Shown here: positions 10,760-21,775 of the stretch, piece by piece | Numbering within the stretch: the stretch's first letter is position 1 | Layout: each line of letters starts with the position of its first letter | Source of the DNA: Exophiala sp. HKRS030 | Lineage: Eukaryota > Ascomycota > Eurotiomycetes > Chaetothyriales > Herpotrichiellaceae | Length of the DNA: 64,000 nt | Reading direction: 5' to 3' | NCBI GenBank assembly: GCA_023897205.1 | Contig: JAHWDD010000008.1 | Location: 434,001-498,000, forward strand | Notes under the pieces: model-generated | The model's database searches: none | The model's input: only the letters and a program-made list of their open reading frames with translations | What the model was told of the DNA's origin: nothing | Position numbers and translations under genes: made by a program

Positions 10760-12829
10760 TCAGAACCGCACTCCATTAATGTGATCCCGAACGGCCAGCT
10801 CGACGTCGAACTCGGAACTTCGGAACGTGTCCATCCAGTCGGTGATGATGGGTTGGCTTAGCAGCCACTCGGAACCAGGCCTTCCCGGGCTTGCCGGGCT
10901 TCCCGGCGAAGTCGTATTGTCTCCATAGGCTTCAACGATCGGTTCCTGCATCGCCCCATGTTCATCAGTGGCCCATGCGGACTGCGAAAGTACCTCGTAG
11001 TCTCCAAGCACCGGATCATTCCTGTCGGGCGCGGGACCGAGCAAGAAGAGTTTGAAACCGCGCCCGTCCTTCTCGGTGAAAAGCAGGGGGATGACACGCG
11101 ACCGAGGTGGACCGAGCCTGCCGAGCATGCTCGTGTGCAATGCCGCCGTGTTTGACACCGGTTCGAACGCGCGGACCACTGTCAACGCCGTCGCAAAGGC
11201 CGGGCCGTTGTACAAACCCTCGCGGCCGATGAGCTGGAGGCGTTCGATGATAAAGTCCCTCCACAGGTTACACGGACAGCATTGCGCGCAAAGGTAGAGC
11301 ATGGCGCTGAAGCCGACCTCGAACGCCTCTCCAAACACCCACTGGTCTTGGCCACGGCCGTGGGCAGCGACCGCCGTGTCTGAATAATTGGACAACTGAA
11401 TGACCTCGTTGACGTGAAAGTAGGCGGAAAGCTCGTACACCTCGTCGTCGGCATTGACACGGGACAGCGCCCACATCAGCCTCGCCATGCAGAAGTGATA
11501 CAGCGCCGCTGTCAACGCCGACTGGTAGGTGTGTTGCGGCCGTTGCAACTGCGTACTCAAGAGCCCGTCGATGTCCCGCCGACTGAGTCCCGAGGGGTAT
11601 TGCTGGGCGGCCGACTTCAGTGAAGGGTCATTGTACCTGCTCTTCCAATCCTCCACTTCAAGAAGGAAAGATTTGATCCGGTCCGATGGAATCTCCTCGA
11701 GGCTCTTGACGAAAGGACTCCATACCAGATCGGCGACGAACTCTTCCGCCGAGAAGACGTCCAGGAGTTGATGCATATACTCGGACAGGACAGATCCGTC
11801 CTTGTCTCGTCCGAGAAAGTGCGTTCGCCGTCTCTCGTCTGGGTGAAGCCTGCAGGAGTTCTCGGCGCCGAACAGGCCGATGGGGAGAGGAAGGACGACC
11901 CGGCAGACGAAACTCACATGCCGCAGGGCAGACTTGATCGGCAATAATGACTCGGTGTTCCCTTCTTCGAGGGACAGATTGAGGTAGAAGTACTTTCCGA
12001 TGTGGTAGTGTCGAATGGCAGCGGGGATATTGCCATTGAAACACTAGTTCTCTGGTCAGAGTGAAGAACGGGCTCAGGTTATAAGACGGACAAAGGGTAC
12101 CTCGAAATATACCAGCAGCAACAGAACTGCAACTCGGACATCCGGTGCGGGTGGCTCCGACTTCAGCTGTCTGGAGAAGCCCTCTATAGCCAAGGTGTAT
12201 GTCTGTAACGCCGTCACCTTGGTGTCGGCACCTCTGCTCTGGGCGTTGTCCTCTGAACGTGCCAAGAGCAAGGACGCCCTGTGCAAGGAACCGAGAGCGA
12301 TGATTGCGTCGTAGATACACTCGACCTCCCATGCTTCTTGGCAAAGCATGTCCCTCCAGAAAGGGAAATAGCAAGCCGGGAACAACACAGGAACTGTACG
12401 GAAAAGGTACTGGTGGTATGCCAATATATCTCGTGCCCTTGAGTGTGGCCGCTGTGTGGGCGTGGGGTTGTTCGGTAGAGCTATCAGGGGGAGCCCATCC
12501 CGTTCAAAGTGAGCGACCGGCTGGGCGGGAGAGCGTGTTGACGTAGTAGCACTGTCTGAAGGAGTCTGGTTCTGAGGAGATTCTCCCGGTGCACGCTGTC
12601 GAACGTCGATATATCGCATCTGCTCGTATCCGGCACAATGGATATTTGACGCCTCGCATCTCTCACACGTGGGTTTGCGCTCATCGCATTTGATGCGCCT
12701 TCACGACGTTAGTGAGCGGGCCTAGCTTTTGGCGAGAAACGCGTCAAGCCAGACGTGATCTGTCGGTCTCACGTACCTTTGGCGGCAGGTCAGGCAACCT
12801 GTTTTCCTTCTCTTGCGAACCCCAGACAT
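10760..12829 (-). CDS. Zn2Cys6 transcription factor with fungal-specific domain
   Basis: Nuclear regulator of 644 residues from exons 12829-12777, 12698-12101 and 12043-10760. The first intron (12776-12699) cuts inside the zinc cluster; splicing joins GCLTCRQ to RRIKCDERKPTCERC, giving the full CX2CX6CX6CX2CX6C pattern ending at HC. A leading basic stretch (RKRRK) is typical. The second junction joins the LLLLVYFE helix to CFNGNIPAAIRH, the usual fungal-specific transcription factor signature. The C-terminal two thirds is helical, as in the DUF3468-like regulatory region. It is convergent with the MOSC gene and 0.9 kb from the unknown gene starting at 13713. The target genes are unknown. Confidence 0.92.
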
Positions 12830-13712
12830 GGTTTTGAATCCTCGGCGGTAGTTTATCTTGCACTCAGGATCTCTGACAAAAGGGAAATTCGAGTTCCAGA
12901 CAAGTCGGGAGAAAGAATTCGAGTCTACAACTTTGTCATCATGGTCTCTTGGATTAGAGATGGTGGGAAGGAAAAAAGTCGCTGACTAAAAGCTTCAAAT
13001 ACTTGGAGATTCGCGTCTGTCAAAGTCACTGGCGCCTCGTCATTGGCGTCACGACTCGATAGTAAAAGATGTACTCGGTTGCTGACTAAAACGCCGATCG
13101 AATTCCTTTTAGTTGGTCTGATCTCTCGCTCGTCGGACATTCCTCGCTCTATCTCTGGGGGTTCCATTGCTATTGGTACCTGGACTGACAGATGCGAAGC
13201 AGCGATCGCTGACCTGACTTTTGCTAGGCTCTGAACGGGGGCATCGGAACCCTGTCAAGGCGAGTAACATGTGACTGCTCGGTTTGCTTCTAGAACTTTT
13301 CCAGTTCCCAACAGCCGAGGCGTAGGACTTTTTCCGTTCTGATAAGAGATATTGCTCCACGTTCATAGCTATCCAAGGGATTCAGCGTAGGGATAATTTT
13401 ATCTCGCAGGTGTGGAGGGGTTGTCTGGCCATTATATATCCACTGGATAAAGTCACAAAGACTACAGACATTGTATAAGTGTGGATCCATATTCACTGGA
13501 TACGGTCACAATGAATACCTGCAGAACTATCTTCACGGCAAGGCTCTTTTCACGGTGAAGACTGTGACTAGTTTGTTACTGCCCGACACTTCTTCTCAGG
13601 CTGCGTCTTGTCTCTAGAGCCCTGCGTCAACCACAGCGAGATTCGAGACTTTCAACGCCATACCCTCTTTCCTCTGAATGAGCACGGTTCCCCTTCGCGT
13701 ATTGTTTCGTTG
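12830..13712. other. Divergent intergenic region
   Basis: 883 bp between the start of a transcription factor on the minus strand and the start of the unknown gene on the plus strand. I see no coding features and treat it as promoter and leader DNA. Confidence 0.45.
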
Positions 13713-15128
13713 ATGTCCACTGCACCTGTCCTCATAAATATGCAATGTCTTGCTGAGAAGTCTGAGCCCGATGATCCATGTGTTTCTTCACCAGGATATC
13801 GGCCCGTTGATTTTGAGAAAACAAGGAAGGCCAGAGAGGCTCTCGAGAACGCACCGACCGTTGTGCTTGGGCACACTCTCGTCTTTGCAATGCCCAAACC
13901 CCTCCATTGGGAGTCTTTGGTGGACGGGATGAAGTTCAAGATAAAACGAGGTGAGTAATGGTGGTGGTGGTCACCGAATGGGTTCTTTTTCTTTGGATAC
14001 CTCAACTAATCGTGTGCACCAGAATACCTCTGTCAGAAGTACGGGGACCTCTGCTTCGTGTTTGAGGAAGACCCCCAGACTACACGCAACCGAATTGGGA
14101 GGATCTTCGTTCGCCAGGGCCAGTACTACACCGATTTCGAGGCATAGGATGCCGAGAACTTCCAGGTTCAATTCCACGCGACCATGAACTTGCTCGAACA
14201 TGGTTTGAGCATGGAACGAAAAGATTTCCTCAATCTCCATCGCTCTCTCGCCCAGAACATGGCATTTGAGTACTCGTTGGAACAACTCAGAGGACCTCGA
14301 TCGGAGACAACTGGGCAACTGGTCTCCTCTCCCGCCGACCATCCGAAAAGCAAACCTGCGTCTGGCAAGCCACCCAGTACCGAATATCAACGTAGTGGAA
14401 AATACCAAGCACCTGAGACTACATCCTCCGAGATTTCTCCACCGAAGAAAAGAAAGGCAGAGGATGATTCATCGACGGTCCCACAACGAAGAAGGACTAT
14501 GATCCCTCGAATCACCGACCGGCCGGCATTGTCACGACCCGCAATTCCAACCCAGGCTACTGAGGTTGAGCCGGCAAAAGCTTTGACAACCATTCTGAGA
14601 ACCAAGTTTGGTGCCCGCCTGCAACGCGAGTCCACCTTCTTGCCAGGAGCGGAGGTCTTTCAACGTCGACGGAGGATGTGTGCACTCTATGGCCAGGGAC
14701 TCATCGATGCTCTTCAGGCCGAACAGAACCATAAAGACGACTTCAATACCAGGCTGCATGAGACAGTTCGCTCAGTCTACACATTCTCACAACAACAACG
14801 CGACCGTAACGGGAACAAGTACAATCTCATCGAGCTTGCAGCGTATCTTTCTGGACAGCTTGGTCTTCCCTTGACTCTTTACCTTGAAACTGCTGAAATG
14901 GCTTCCAGGGTCACTACCGATTGGATCAACCTCTACACTCTGTATGTGAAGACTCAGGTGCAGATTTGGTATAATCTGCGGGCTCGGGTAGGGAGGCCGT
15001 TCCAAGACAACCCTAGGGCCCGGCACGACGTTTTCGAGTCCTTGTGGAGTTCTGAGACCGTGTCAGGGAATTTTTTTGACGCACTGCGATCACTCTGGCT
15101 GAAGGTGAATTCCCAAGGCATACTTTGA
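13713..15128 (+). CDS. Unknown protein with an in-frame TAG stop (possible pseudogene)
   Basis: Two exons (13713-13950, 14023-15128) joined over a GTGAGT...CAG intron give one long frame interrupted by a single TAG at 14145-14147. Reading on both sides is clearly protein-like: CFVFEEDPQTTRNRIGRIF before it, DAENFQVQFHATMNLLEHGL after it. Later sequence has a basic, nuclear-localisation-like PPKKRKAEDD and a helical C-terminus. Read through, the product would be about 447 residues. I do not recognise the family. The TAG may be a nonsense mutation (GAG to TAG would restore an acidic run), a sequencing error or a polymorphism. An alternative intron 14058-14147 would also keep frame but has a weak GTGTTT donor and no good branch point. 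Confidence 0.55.
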
Positions 15129-15840
15129 AGGAATCGACACGTGAGTTCAAGAGACGGTTGCGAGAATGGAAACATTGTGCGCGTTGTGATTCTGCAGAAT
15201 TTCCAAGTGTCTGAGATTTTGGGATAAAGTATTGGTTTTTTTGACTTTGTACAGCAAATACAAGCACATGATTTCGAGCGATATGCGTCTCGGTGGACCA
15301 TGTTCTTTCTTCCTAATTAACTACCACCTCTGACCATACCTGGCGCTTCTCCCTCTAGGTACTCCTGTTATAACGTTCGATGCCACCGGTTGGAAGAAGA
15401 AGCGGACGAAAAGAAAGATGCCCATGACCAAGCTTGTCGTAATGCTGGGTAGAGGTGGGGTATACGTTGAGATCTAGAATGTTATCCTTGATGTGTCTGT
15501 CGGAGATGGGGTCATGGTACCACTGCACATTGTAAAGGAGAAATTGATATAAGCCCGGGGTTTCTTCCCAAGAAACCCTTTTTAGTTTGTGGCCAACTCC
15601 GAAGCAAGAAGGCACCTGTGGCTCACAAGCTCGGAGCAAAACCTGGCAGGTTGACACTTGCGAGGTGAGAGGTACTACTCTGAAGCAGCGAAGAACAATG
15701 GGGAAAGCCTTGCCATATATGCGTTCATCTAGGCGTCCGGAGAATGAGACTCGGCGTAGTGCGATCTCAGCGTCCTCACAAAGGAGTTGGGCATCTCCTC
15801 GTCGACACATCTTCGTCGACACAGGTCCCCCTCGTTTCTC
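15129..15840. other. Intergenic region
   Basis: 712 bp between two convergent genes. A 155-codon frame on the minus strand (15822-15355) has no recognisable features. Nothing else is seen. Confidence 0.4.
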
Positions 15841-16668
15841 TCAACTTCGGACGGCGACCACGAATAGCCTCGGGTAACGAAGACACACCTTGCCGTCGGC
15901 CAGGGGTGGATAGAGCTCGGTGGTTTTCTCCAGGTAGGCCTCGAGGAAGCCTCTCTTCTCGTCGTCGCCGAGCGGGTCGATGTAGGGCCTCAAGCCGGTG
16001 CCCTTGACCCACTCGACGATGGCCCGATGGTCTTCGAGGACGTGGTAGTAGCAGGTGTGCCACATGTTGACGTCTGAGCAGAGCGGTTTGAGGCTGTCGT
16101 ACAGTTCCTGGGGCGACTGGAACGGTCGGCGAGTGGGTGGCTCCGGCAGCCGGTTCAAAGTGTCCGACCATGGACCCTGCGCGGCCACGGCGCGCATGGC
16201 GACGTGCGACGGCTCGCCAAAGTTGTCGGGCACCTGGAACGCGAACACGCCGCCCGGCTTGAGGGTCTCCAGGAGTTCGGTGAAGATGCGGATGCGATCG
16301 TCGTACGGGAGCCACTGGTACACGGCGTTGGAGAAGAGGAGGTCGGCCGAGTCCGTGTCCCGGAACGTGGTCAGGTCGGCGAGCTGCACGTCGACCTGGC
16401 CGCCGCCGCCGGCCACCGAGGAGGAGGAGAGTGTCTGTCGGGCCTTGGCCACCATGTCTTGAGACGAGTCGACGGCGGTGATGTGGGCCGACGGGTACCG
16501 TTGGACGAGGACGCCGGTCGAGTTGCCCGGCCCGCAACCGAGATCGAAGATGCGCGCCGGAGGGGATGATGCCAGTGGGGGGATCTGGGATAGCAGGTCG
16601 GTGGCGGGTCGGGTCCTTTCCCGTTCGAATTTCAGGTACTGTGCCGCGTTCCAATCCTTGGTCGCCAT
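15841..16668 (-). CDS. Trans-aconitate 2-methyltransferase-like SAM-dependent methyltransferase
   Basis: Predicted to methylate trans-aconitate or a related tricarboxylate using S-adenosylmethionine, a detoxification step for the aconitase inhibitor trans-aconitate. Single exon, 275 residues from the ATG at 16668, similar to the bacterial Tam enzyme. It starts with the family element DWNAAQYLKFERERTRPA, has the SAM-binding DLGCGPGNST, then SNAVYQWLPYDDR, PGGVFAFQVPDN, CYYHVLEDHRAIVEWVKGTGLRP and a C-terminal FVVAVRS. The frame stays open upstream to an ATG at 16788, which would add 40 residues with no acidic residue and many Ser, Thr, Arg and His, as in a mitochondrial presequence. Which start is used decides the compartment. 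Confidence 0.88.
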   Translation of the reverse strand: MATKDWNAAQYLKFERERTRPATDLLSQIPPLASSPPARIFDLGCGPGNSTGVLVQRYPSAHITAVDSSQDMVAKARQTLSSSSVAGGGGQVDVQLADLTTFRDTDSADLLFSNAVYQWLPYDDRIRIFTELLETLKPGGVFAFQVPDNFGEPSHVAMRAVAAQGPWSDTLNRLPEPPTRRPFQSPQELYDSLKPLCSDVNMWHTCYYHVLEDHRAIVEWVKGTGLRPYIDPLGDDEKRGFLEAYLEKTTELYPPLADGKVCLRYPRLFVVAVRS

Positions 16669-17262
16669 TGCGGTTGGTGACGAGTGGTGGAAGTGTTTTC
16701 GCAGAATATGTATGACTCCTCGGCTTGACTGTTGGTGGATCATCAAGTACCTTGCGACGGTAGTGCTGGCGGTGGTCGATTTAAGCATGGTATTTCTCGT
16801 GATTCATGCTCCCACAAGAGCGCACCGTCGAGTTTACGGTTTGGAAAGGGTCTCGATACTTGTACTCGTAAATACCCATGATCTCCAGTGTTGTCGACGT
16901 CGAAGGAGTCATTGTTTTGCGCGATTTACCCGCTGTAATCCCGATATCGGGAATTGGTGCTTTCGGAGGATCATGATCCGAGGATGATTATTAGCCTGGT
17001 AACACGAGTTACCACCCAGTACGGTGACTTGCCGGATTATACCTGAGGTATTTCTGGGGGAAGACAATATCGAAAATTTGTCCTTGTTCCCTATCCTTGT
17101 GCCCCGTGAGGTGAAAACCTTCGTCTGCTCGAACAAGCATAAAGTGAGATAAGGTAGACTCATAATTTCCTCAAGAAACCGGTTCAATCAATGAATCAAT
17201 TAAGCCCTAGTGTAAGACGGTCCTTCTGACCATGGAGTACAATTGGTGCGAGTGTCGCTGAG

Positions 17263-17283
17263 CTACCTACCTAGAGTAGGTAG
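17263..17283. repeat. Inverted repeat CTACCTAC-5 bp-GTAGGTAG
   Basis: Perfect 8-bp arms with a 5-bp spacer. Similar CCTAGGTA-type sequence recurs at 28455-28520, so this is a dispersed motif of intergenic DNA and not specific to one gene. Confidence 0.6.
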
Positions 17284-17379
17284 GATCTGAAGCCTGTTCC
17301 TGACCCATAGGATCCGGAATAACCTACCTCTCTCCTCAATTGTCACACAAGTCCCAGTCGTGCTGTGTTGCTTGAATAC

Positions 17380-17395
17380 TACGGAGTACTCCGTA
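17380..17395. repeat. 16-bp perfect palindrome TACGGAGTACTCCGTA
   Basis: Perfect dyad symmetry with no spacer. The half-element ACTCCGTA or TACGGAGT recurs near 28479, 30109 and 30462. Such palindromes are common in intergenic DNA of some filamentous ascomycetes; the function is not known to me. Confidence 0.7.
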
Positions 17396-17590
17396 TTGTA
17401 GATACCGTAACAACTCCAAATTGCCAAGTTTTTCGTACGGACAGAGAATGCGCCAAGGTCAGGGACGTTTCTGTGCCTTGGTACTCTTTCCTTCATCTCG
17501 TTTTCCACCACTGAGACAGAGCGGATTCCCCTACCAGGGATGACACAGTGAATCAATGACGAAACAAACGACCAGGGAACCACGCTTGAT

Positions 17591-19482
17591 ATGAGACCTG
17601 CCAGTGCATGTCAATCGTGCAGGTGAGTCTGACCTTTTCCTGTCATTTTTGGGTGGGATGGTTGACCGCGACTGAAATCCTCCACCAGACTACATCGTCG
17701 GAAATGTCGGACAAGTGGTCTCGGAGAGCGATGTGAAAGATGCACCAGTCTGAACCTCGTATGCAGCAATGTATCTGGTCCTCGGTCGTCTTCGGATACG
17801 CATATCCCTAGGCGAGGCTTTCCCAGCTTGCGTGCAAAAGAGCCTCCACCGCACTTGAACCGGATTGCTTCTGACCCTCCAGACTCGCTCTGCTTCGAAC
17901 ATGACCGTAGTGACAGCGGTTATGTGAAGGGTGCAGTACCAGATGGTGGATTCAACTGCAATGCTGATGATGAAGACATGTATAAAAAAGTGGCTCCAAC
18001 CGCCGATCTGGAACTCCAGCACGAACTGGTACACTTGTACTTCGCGCATATCCACAACACCCATCACTCGCTGTTTCACGAACCCACCGTTCTGTCGCAA
18101 GTACGCAATGGGAGTCTCCCAGAAGTTCTCCTCTATGCCATGATGGCTCTAGGTTCAAGGTAGCAACCCTCATTTTGACGGAGAGCGCAGAAACCCCGGA
18201 AGCGCAACTGACCGAACGCAGGTTTTCAGAGTCGCCCAGTCTCGCATCCGTCGAACGCCGCAGTCGTGGCATAGAGCCAGCGCAACGAGCCTTTGCCCTG
18301 TTCGACATGACAGACATCTCCGTGACGACGGTGCAAGCGGCCGTCCTGCTAGGCACCATCTGCTTTACAGAATCCAAAGCAGAGGCTGAATCGCTCTACT
18401 ACGCAGTGGCCAATAGACTCGCGCTGATGCTGGATCTCGCTCATCGTCAGACCAACAGCGAGACCGAGAGACAAGTCAATCTTCGAAGTAAGCCTCCAGA
18501 CACTTGCCCTTTTTGTGGTAGATTGTGATCTGAAGCACCGGCGCTGACCTGCCCAGTATGGTGGACACTGTACATGATCGACGTTTGGTGTTCGACAGGC
18601 CTACATCTCCCTTGCCAGATGCGTTCCTATAAGACGGTTGAACTTCCAGCGAATGAACTACTCTTCCTGGGTATCGCGCCTCAGACACCGCCGAGGCCTA
18701 CCACGAGCGGGATCTGCGCGGAGAATGCCAAACTGCACCAGATTTGGGCCGACATCTGTGACCTCAACCAGAACGTGATGCGTGACGTGCAAGGCACACA
18801 GTCGCTTGAGGATCAAGTCGAGACGCTCTTGAAAAGATTGGAAATGTGGTCGGCCGCGTTGCCACTTCACCTGCGGAAAACACGGGCCAATCTCGAATAC
18901 TACGCCTCGATCGGCCTGGGCCCGACGTTTGCCGCTCTTCACCTGGGTTACCACTACCACACCGAGGTGCTGTGCTACCAGTTCCTCGCGGGCGACGCAT
19001 CTGCCGCGAACCCCGAGTACGCCGAGAGGTGCAAGGAGCACGCCAAACACTTTTGCGACCTCTTGTACCTCTGCCAGGAGATTCCCAATTGCGAGTGCTT
19101 CTTTGTCATGCTGGGCCACCTGCTGGTCGTCACCTCGACCGTTTACATCCACACCCTCGTCTTCAGCGCGCACGAGGACGAGATATCCATCGCCCGTCGG
19201 CGACTGGCCCGAAACTTTGAGATCCTTATGCGACTGCAGTCGTTCTGGGTCAAGCTGGATGTGTCACTGTCGCGACTGCAGGCCTTCCACAACGCTTGCA
19301 AGATATCGGCAGAACACTCGTTCGGCATGGACAAGTGGTTGCTGTGCTTCTTGCTCGAGCACGGTGTCGTCATCCCCGAGAAGTACCCTCCGGTCGTGCA
19401 TGTCGTGAACCCCCCCGGCGGTGCTTCCCCGGAACTCACTTTGCAAGACTGGTATTCGCAGACGTTCAGTGGAGGCCAGTGA
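17591..19482 (+). CDS. Zn2Cys6 transcription factor with fungal-specific domain
   Basis: Nuclear regulator of 564 residues from exons 17591-17622, 17689-18159, 18222-18487 and 18557-19482. The start codon is only ten codons before the first intron, which splits the zinc cluster: ASACQSCR is joined to LHRRKCRTSGLGERCERC and then NLVC, giving the six cysteines. The regulatory domain shows HELVHLYFAHIHNTHHSLFHEP, MMALGSR, TTVQAAVLLGTICF and WWTLYMIDVWCSTG, the usual fungal_trans sequence. All introns are GT-AG with CTGAC-like branch points and lengths of 62-69 bp. It is one of at least three regulators in the first 20 kb; which neighbours it controls cannot be told. Confidence 0.92.
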
Positions 19483-19569
19483 ACGAACACGCCTCGTGAA
19501 GAGCCGTCTCTTGTTGATACTGGCCGTATCACCCCTAGCCAAATACTTCGTACAAGCTTTCAGAATCAA

Positions 19570-21100
19570 TCATGCATTCGGTATTTCGTCTCTGCGGGTC
19601 CATGGGTACACACCATTCTTGGTGCGAGTGTCTCGGACCAGACGCGTTCCCGAGAAATTAACATAACGATTTGCAGATTGTGAGACGAAAAGTTGTCGAG
19701 ATGATGCTCTGCCCTGATCCAACTTTCGGGTCTCCAAAAGCTCTCCGATTGCATCGATTGCTGAGCAAAGCTTTTTAAAATGAGCAGGCATCCAGATATT
19801 ATAGACGTTTTTGGTAAGCTTATAAGCTGTCCATTTCTCTTTTCCATCAGGTGGCGTAATGTCGAAACTGTAGATGAGACGACGATAGAACGTGGTCTCT
19901 TTGCCCTCAATTATAGGATAATGACCATAAATCCTAAAACATCGATGATCATACTGTGTGCATTCTGTCGATCTGCCACGTCGAGGTCACCCGCACACTT
20001 CACCTCGCCCGAGAAGAAGGGAAAATACATGTACCATGTCCCCGTGAAGAAAGAATCGTCGGTAAAATCACCCACGAATGGCTGAAGGGTTTGAAGTTGG
20101 GACTCGGTGAATGCTTCTCGTCGGAACCCGATCGAGTAGTCTGGCTGTGGTCGTGGTTTGGTAACAGGGATTGAATTGTCCCGACCCTCATCGACGCTCT
20201 CGGTCAGTTTATCGAGATGTTGGGCACCCAATGTGGCCAGGGTCTCTGCAGATGGGACGATCAGTCGAGCTATGTCTTGGATCACCCTGGCCTCATTTCT
20301 GCCCCGAAAGTTTTGGCAGGCTTCCTTAAACACGTCTTTTGAGAAAATGGAACCCTTGGGGATCCGTTGCTTCTTGGTCAACAGGTTTCGACAGAGAACC
20401 TTGCCCTCATCTGTAATGTCTAGATCGGAATCATCCAGAAAACTCCTTTTTGCCGGGAGTAAAACTTCATAACGTGCGTCCTTGTAAGGAGCGCTCTTCC
20501 CCTCCCTCGACCTTTGGTCACTGGGTGTTATTGACTGGGCGCTCCAGACTCGCTATACGATCGCCTTTGGCGAAGTGAGGCGATGGAGTTCTTTCTCGCC
20601 AATAAGTGACTCGTTTCTCCCCCTTCGGTGTGGAGTATCCACGAGGCCAGTGATATGTCTGCGCCCAATGTGTAATAGAATCAACATCCTGAATAGACGA
20701 TGTCGTTTGGGGCGGTTGCGGTCGTCGTAGAAAGGGTGGGTTTAGTTGCCGTTCAGTTTCTCGTTTCCGCTTCAGAGGCTTCGATGGTAGAAGGGAAGGC
20801 GATCGGTGCGCACGCTATGTTGGGTCAGTCTCCCATCACACAAGCTTGTTGGCGGCTTACACGAAGTCCTACAATATCGCCAAGTGGAGATGAAAGAGAC
20901 TGCTGGCTGGCTCTCGATTGAACCTTGTCATCCTCAATCAAGCGGACCAAACGGGCGCTCCGTCGAAGGGGGTTGTGCTTTTGTTCTTTGATGACACCTT
21001 GAGCGCCTTTGCCTTTGCCGGTCAGTAATTGAACTTGGTGTGGCAAATTCAGGGAATGACTTCTGCTCTTCTAAGCGTTTGCACCGTCTTGTGGCGCCAT
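19570..21100 (-). pseudogene. DUF7924-like fungal gene, broken by nonsense, frameshift and internal deletion
   Basis: A decayed copy of a multi-copy fungal family of unknown function (DUF7924-like, assigned from memory of conserved segments). Translating from an ATG at 21100 meets a TAG after nine codons (21073-21071), then continues in frame through PLRRSARLVRLIEDDKVQ. A 46-bp intron (20860-20815, GTAAGC, CTGAC branch, TAG) leads to PLKRKRETERQ and DVDSITHWAQTYHWPRGY. Between 20555 and 20518 the frame shifts. The next frame carries KSAPYKDARYE, RNEARVIQDIARLIVPSAE, RPQPDYSIGFRREAF and EVKCAGDLDVADRQNAHSM. At about 19945-19952 an internal piece (roughly 30 codons by family expectation) is missing and the frame shifts again, continuing with DHRCFRIYGHYP and KLTKNVYNIWMPAHFKKLCSAID. 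No functional product is expected. Confidence 0.8.
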
Positions 21101-21775
21101 TATTGGTCCAAAATGAGGGAGAATGGGACAGGCAGGCTCATGTAGTTTCCGGAAAAGTGTAGTCGTGGGCAGGCTTGGGGTGGGAGTTGCAAGCTCTGTC
21201 GCACCAACAAGGTAAAGGAGAAATCGGTGCTCTCACAGTCTCATCTGTCGGAGCGATTGAAGAAAAAATCGAAACTCGGGACCCGTGGTTGCGTGAGGCT
21301 TCAGGTTGAGAAGAATTGCTTGATTCAAGGGATGAAACATGGCTTTGGGAGCCAAAGCTGCGAATCACCTGGTATTCACAGAGTCCAAGATCAACAACAA
21401 GAACAACAGCTTCATTGGACGAGATCTCTGTACAGGTCTCAGGATTTGATATTCTATCTATGCTAGCTAGCATTTACTACTAGTTGTGGAGACGTACTCA
21501 GTGTGCAACCACAAGAAAACATCAACTATGCTACACTGGAGGAACGATAGTTACAGTCGACTTTCTTCAAACCAATATCGAAAATTGGGACCGTGCACTA
21601 AACCGACGATCTATAGCCCCTGCGAAAGCGAGCATTGGGCACTCTATCAACGAAGAGTATCCTCGCCATGAAATCCGAGTGCGATCAATTCTTGTTGCGA
21701 TTTAGCGAGACATATGTTCAGCATGACAGGTACTGGAGTATTGGCCATTCACAACACCCGTCTCCATGTATCCAT
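21101..21775. other. Intergenic region
   Basis: 675 bp between the DUF7924-like remnant and the 3' end of the GliT-like gene. No coding features seen. Confidence 0.45.

Larger units (their letters stand above)
16789..17590. other. Intergenic region with palindromes
   Basis: 802 bp upstream of both the methyltransferase and the next transcription factor. Open frames of about 90-106 codons show no protein features. It carries an inverted repeat at 17263-17283 and a 16-bp palindrome at 17380-17395. Confidence 0.5.

Noticed and set aside
14058..14147. Alternative 90-bp intron removing the TAG in the unknown gene
   Set aside because: Keeps frame, but the GTGTTT donor is weak, no branch point is visible and it would delete well-formed protein sequence. 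Kept only as an alternative.
15355..15822. 155-codon minus-strand frame beyond the methyltransferase stop
   Set aside because: No recognisable domain, low-complexity or conserved block; most likely chance frame in a 3' region.
15776..16654. 292-codon frame overlapping the methyltransferase on the same strand
   Set aside because: Arg/Pro/Gly/His-rich shadow of a GC-rich real gene in another frame.
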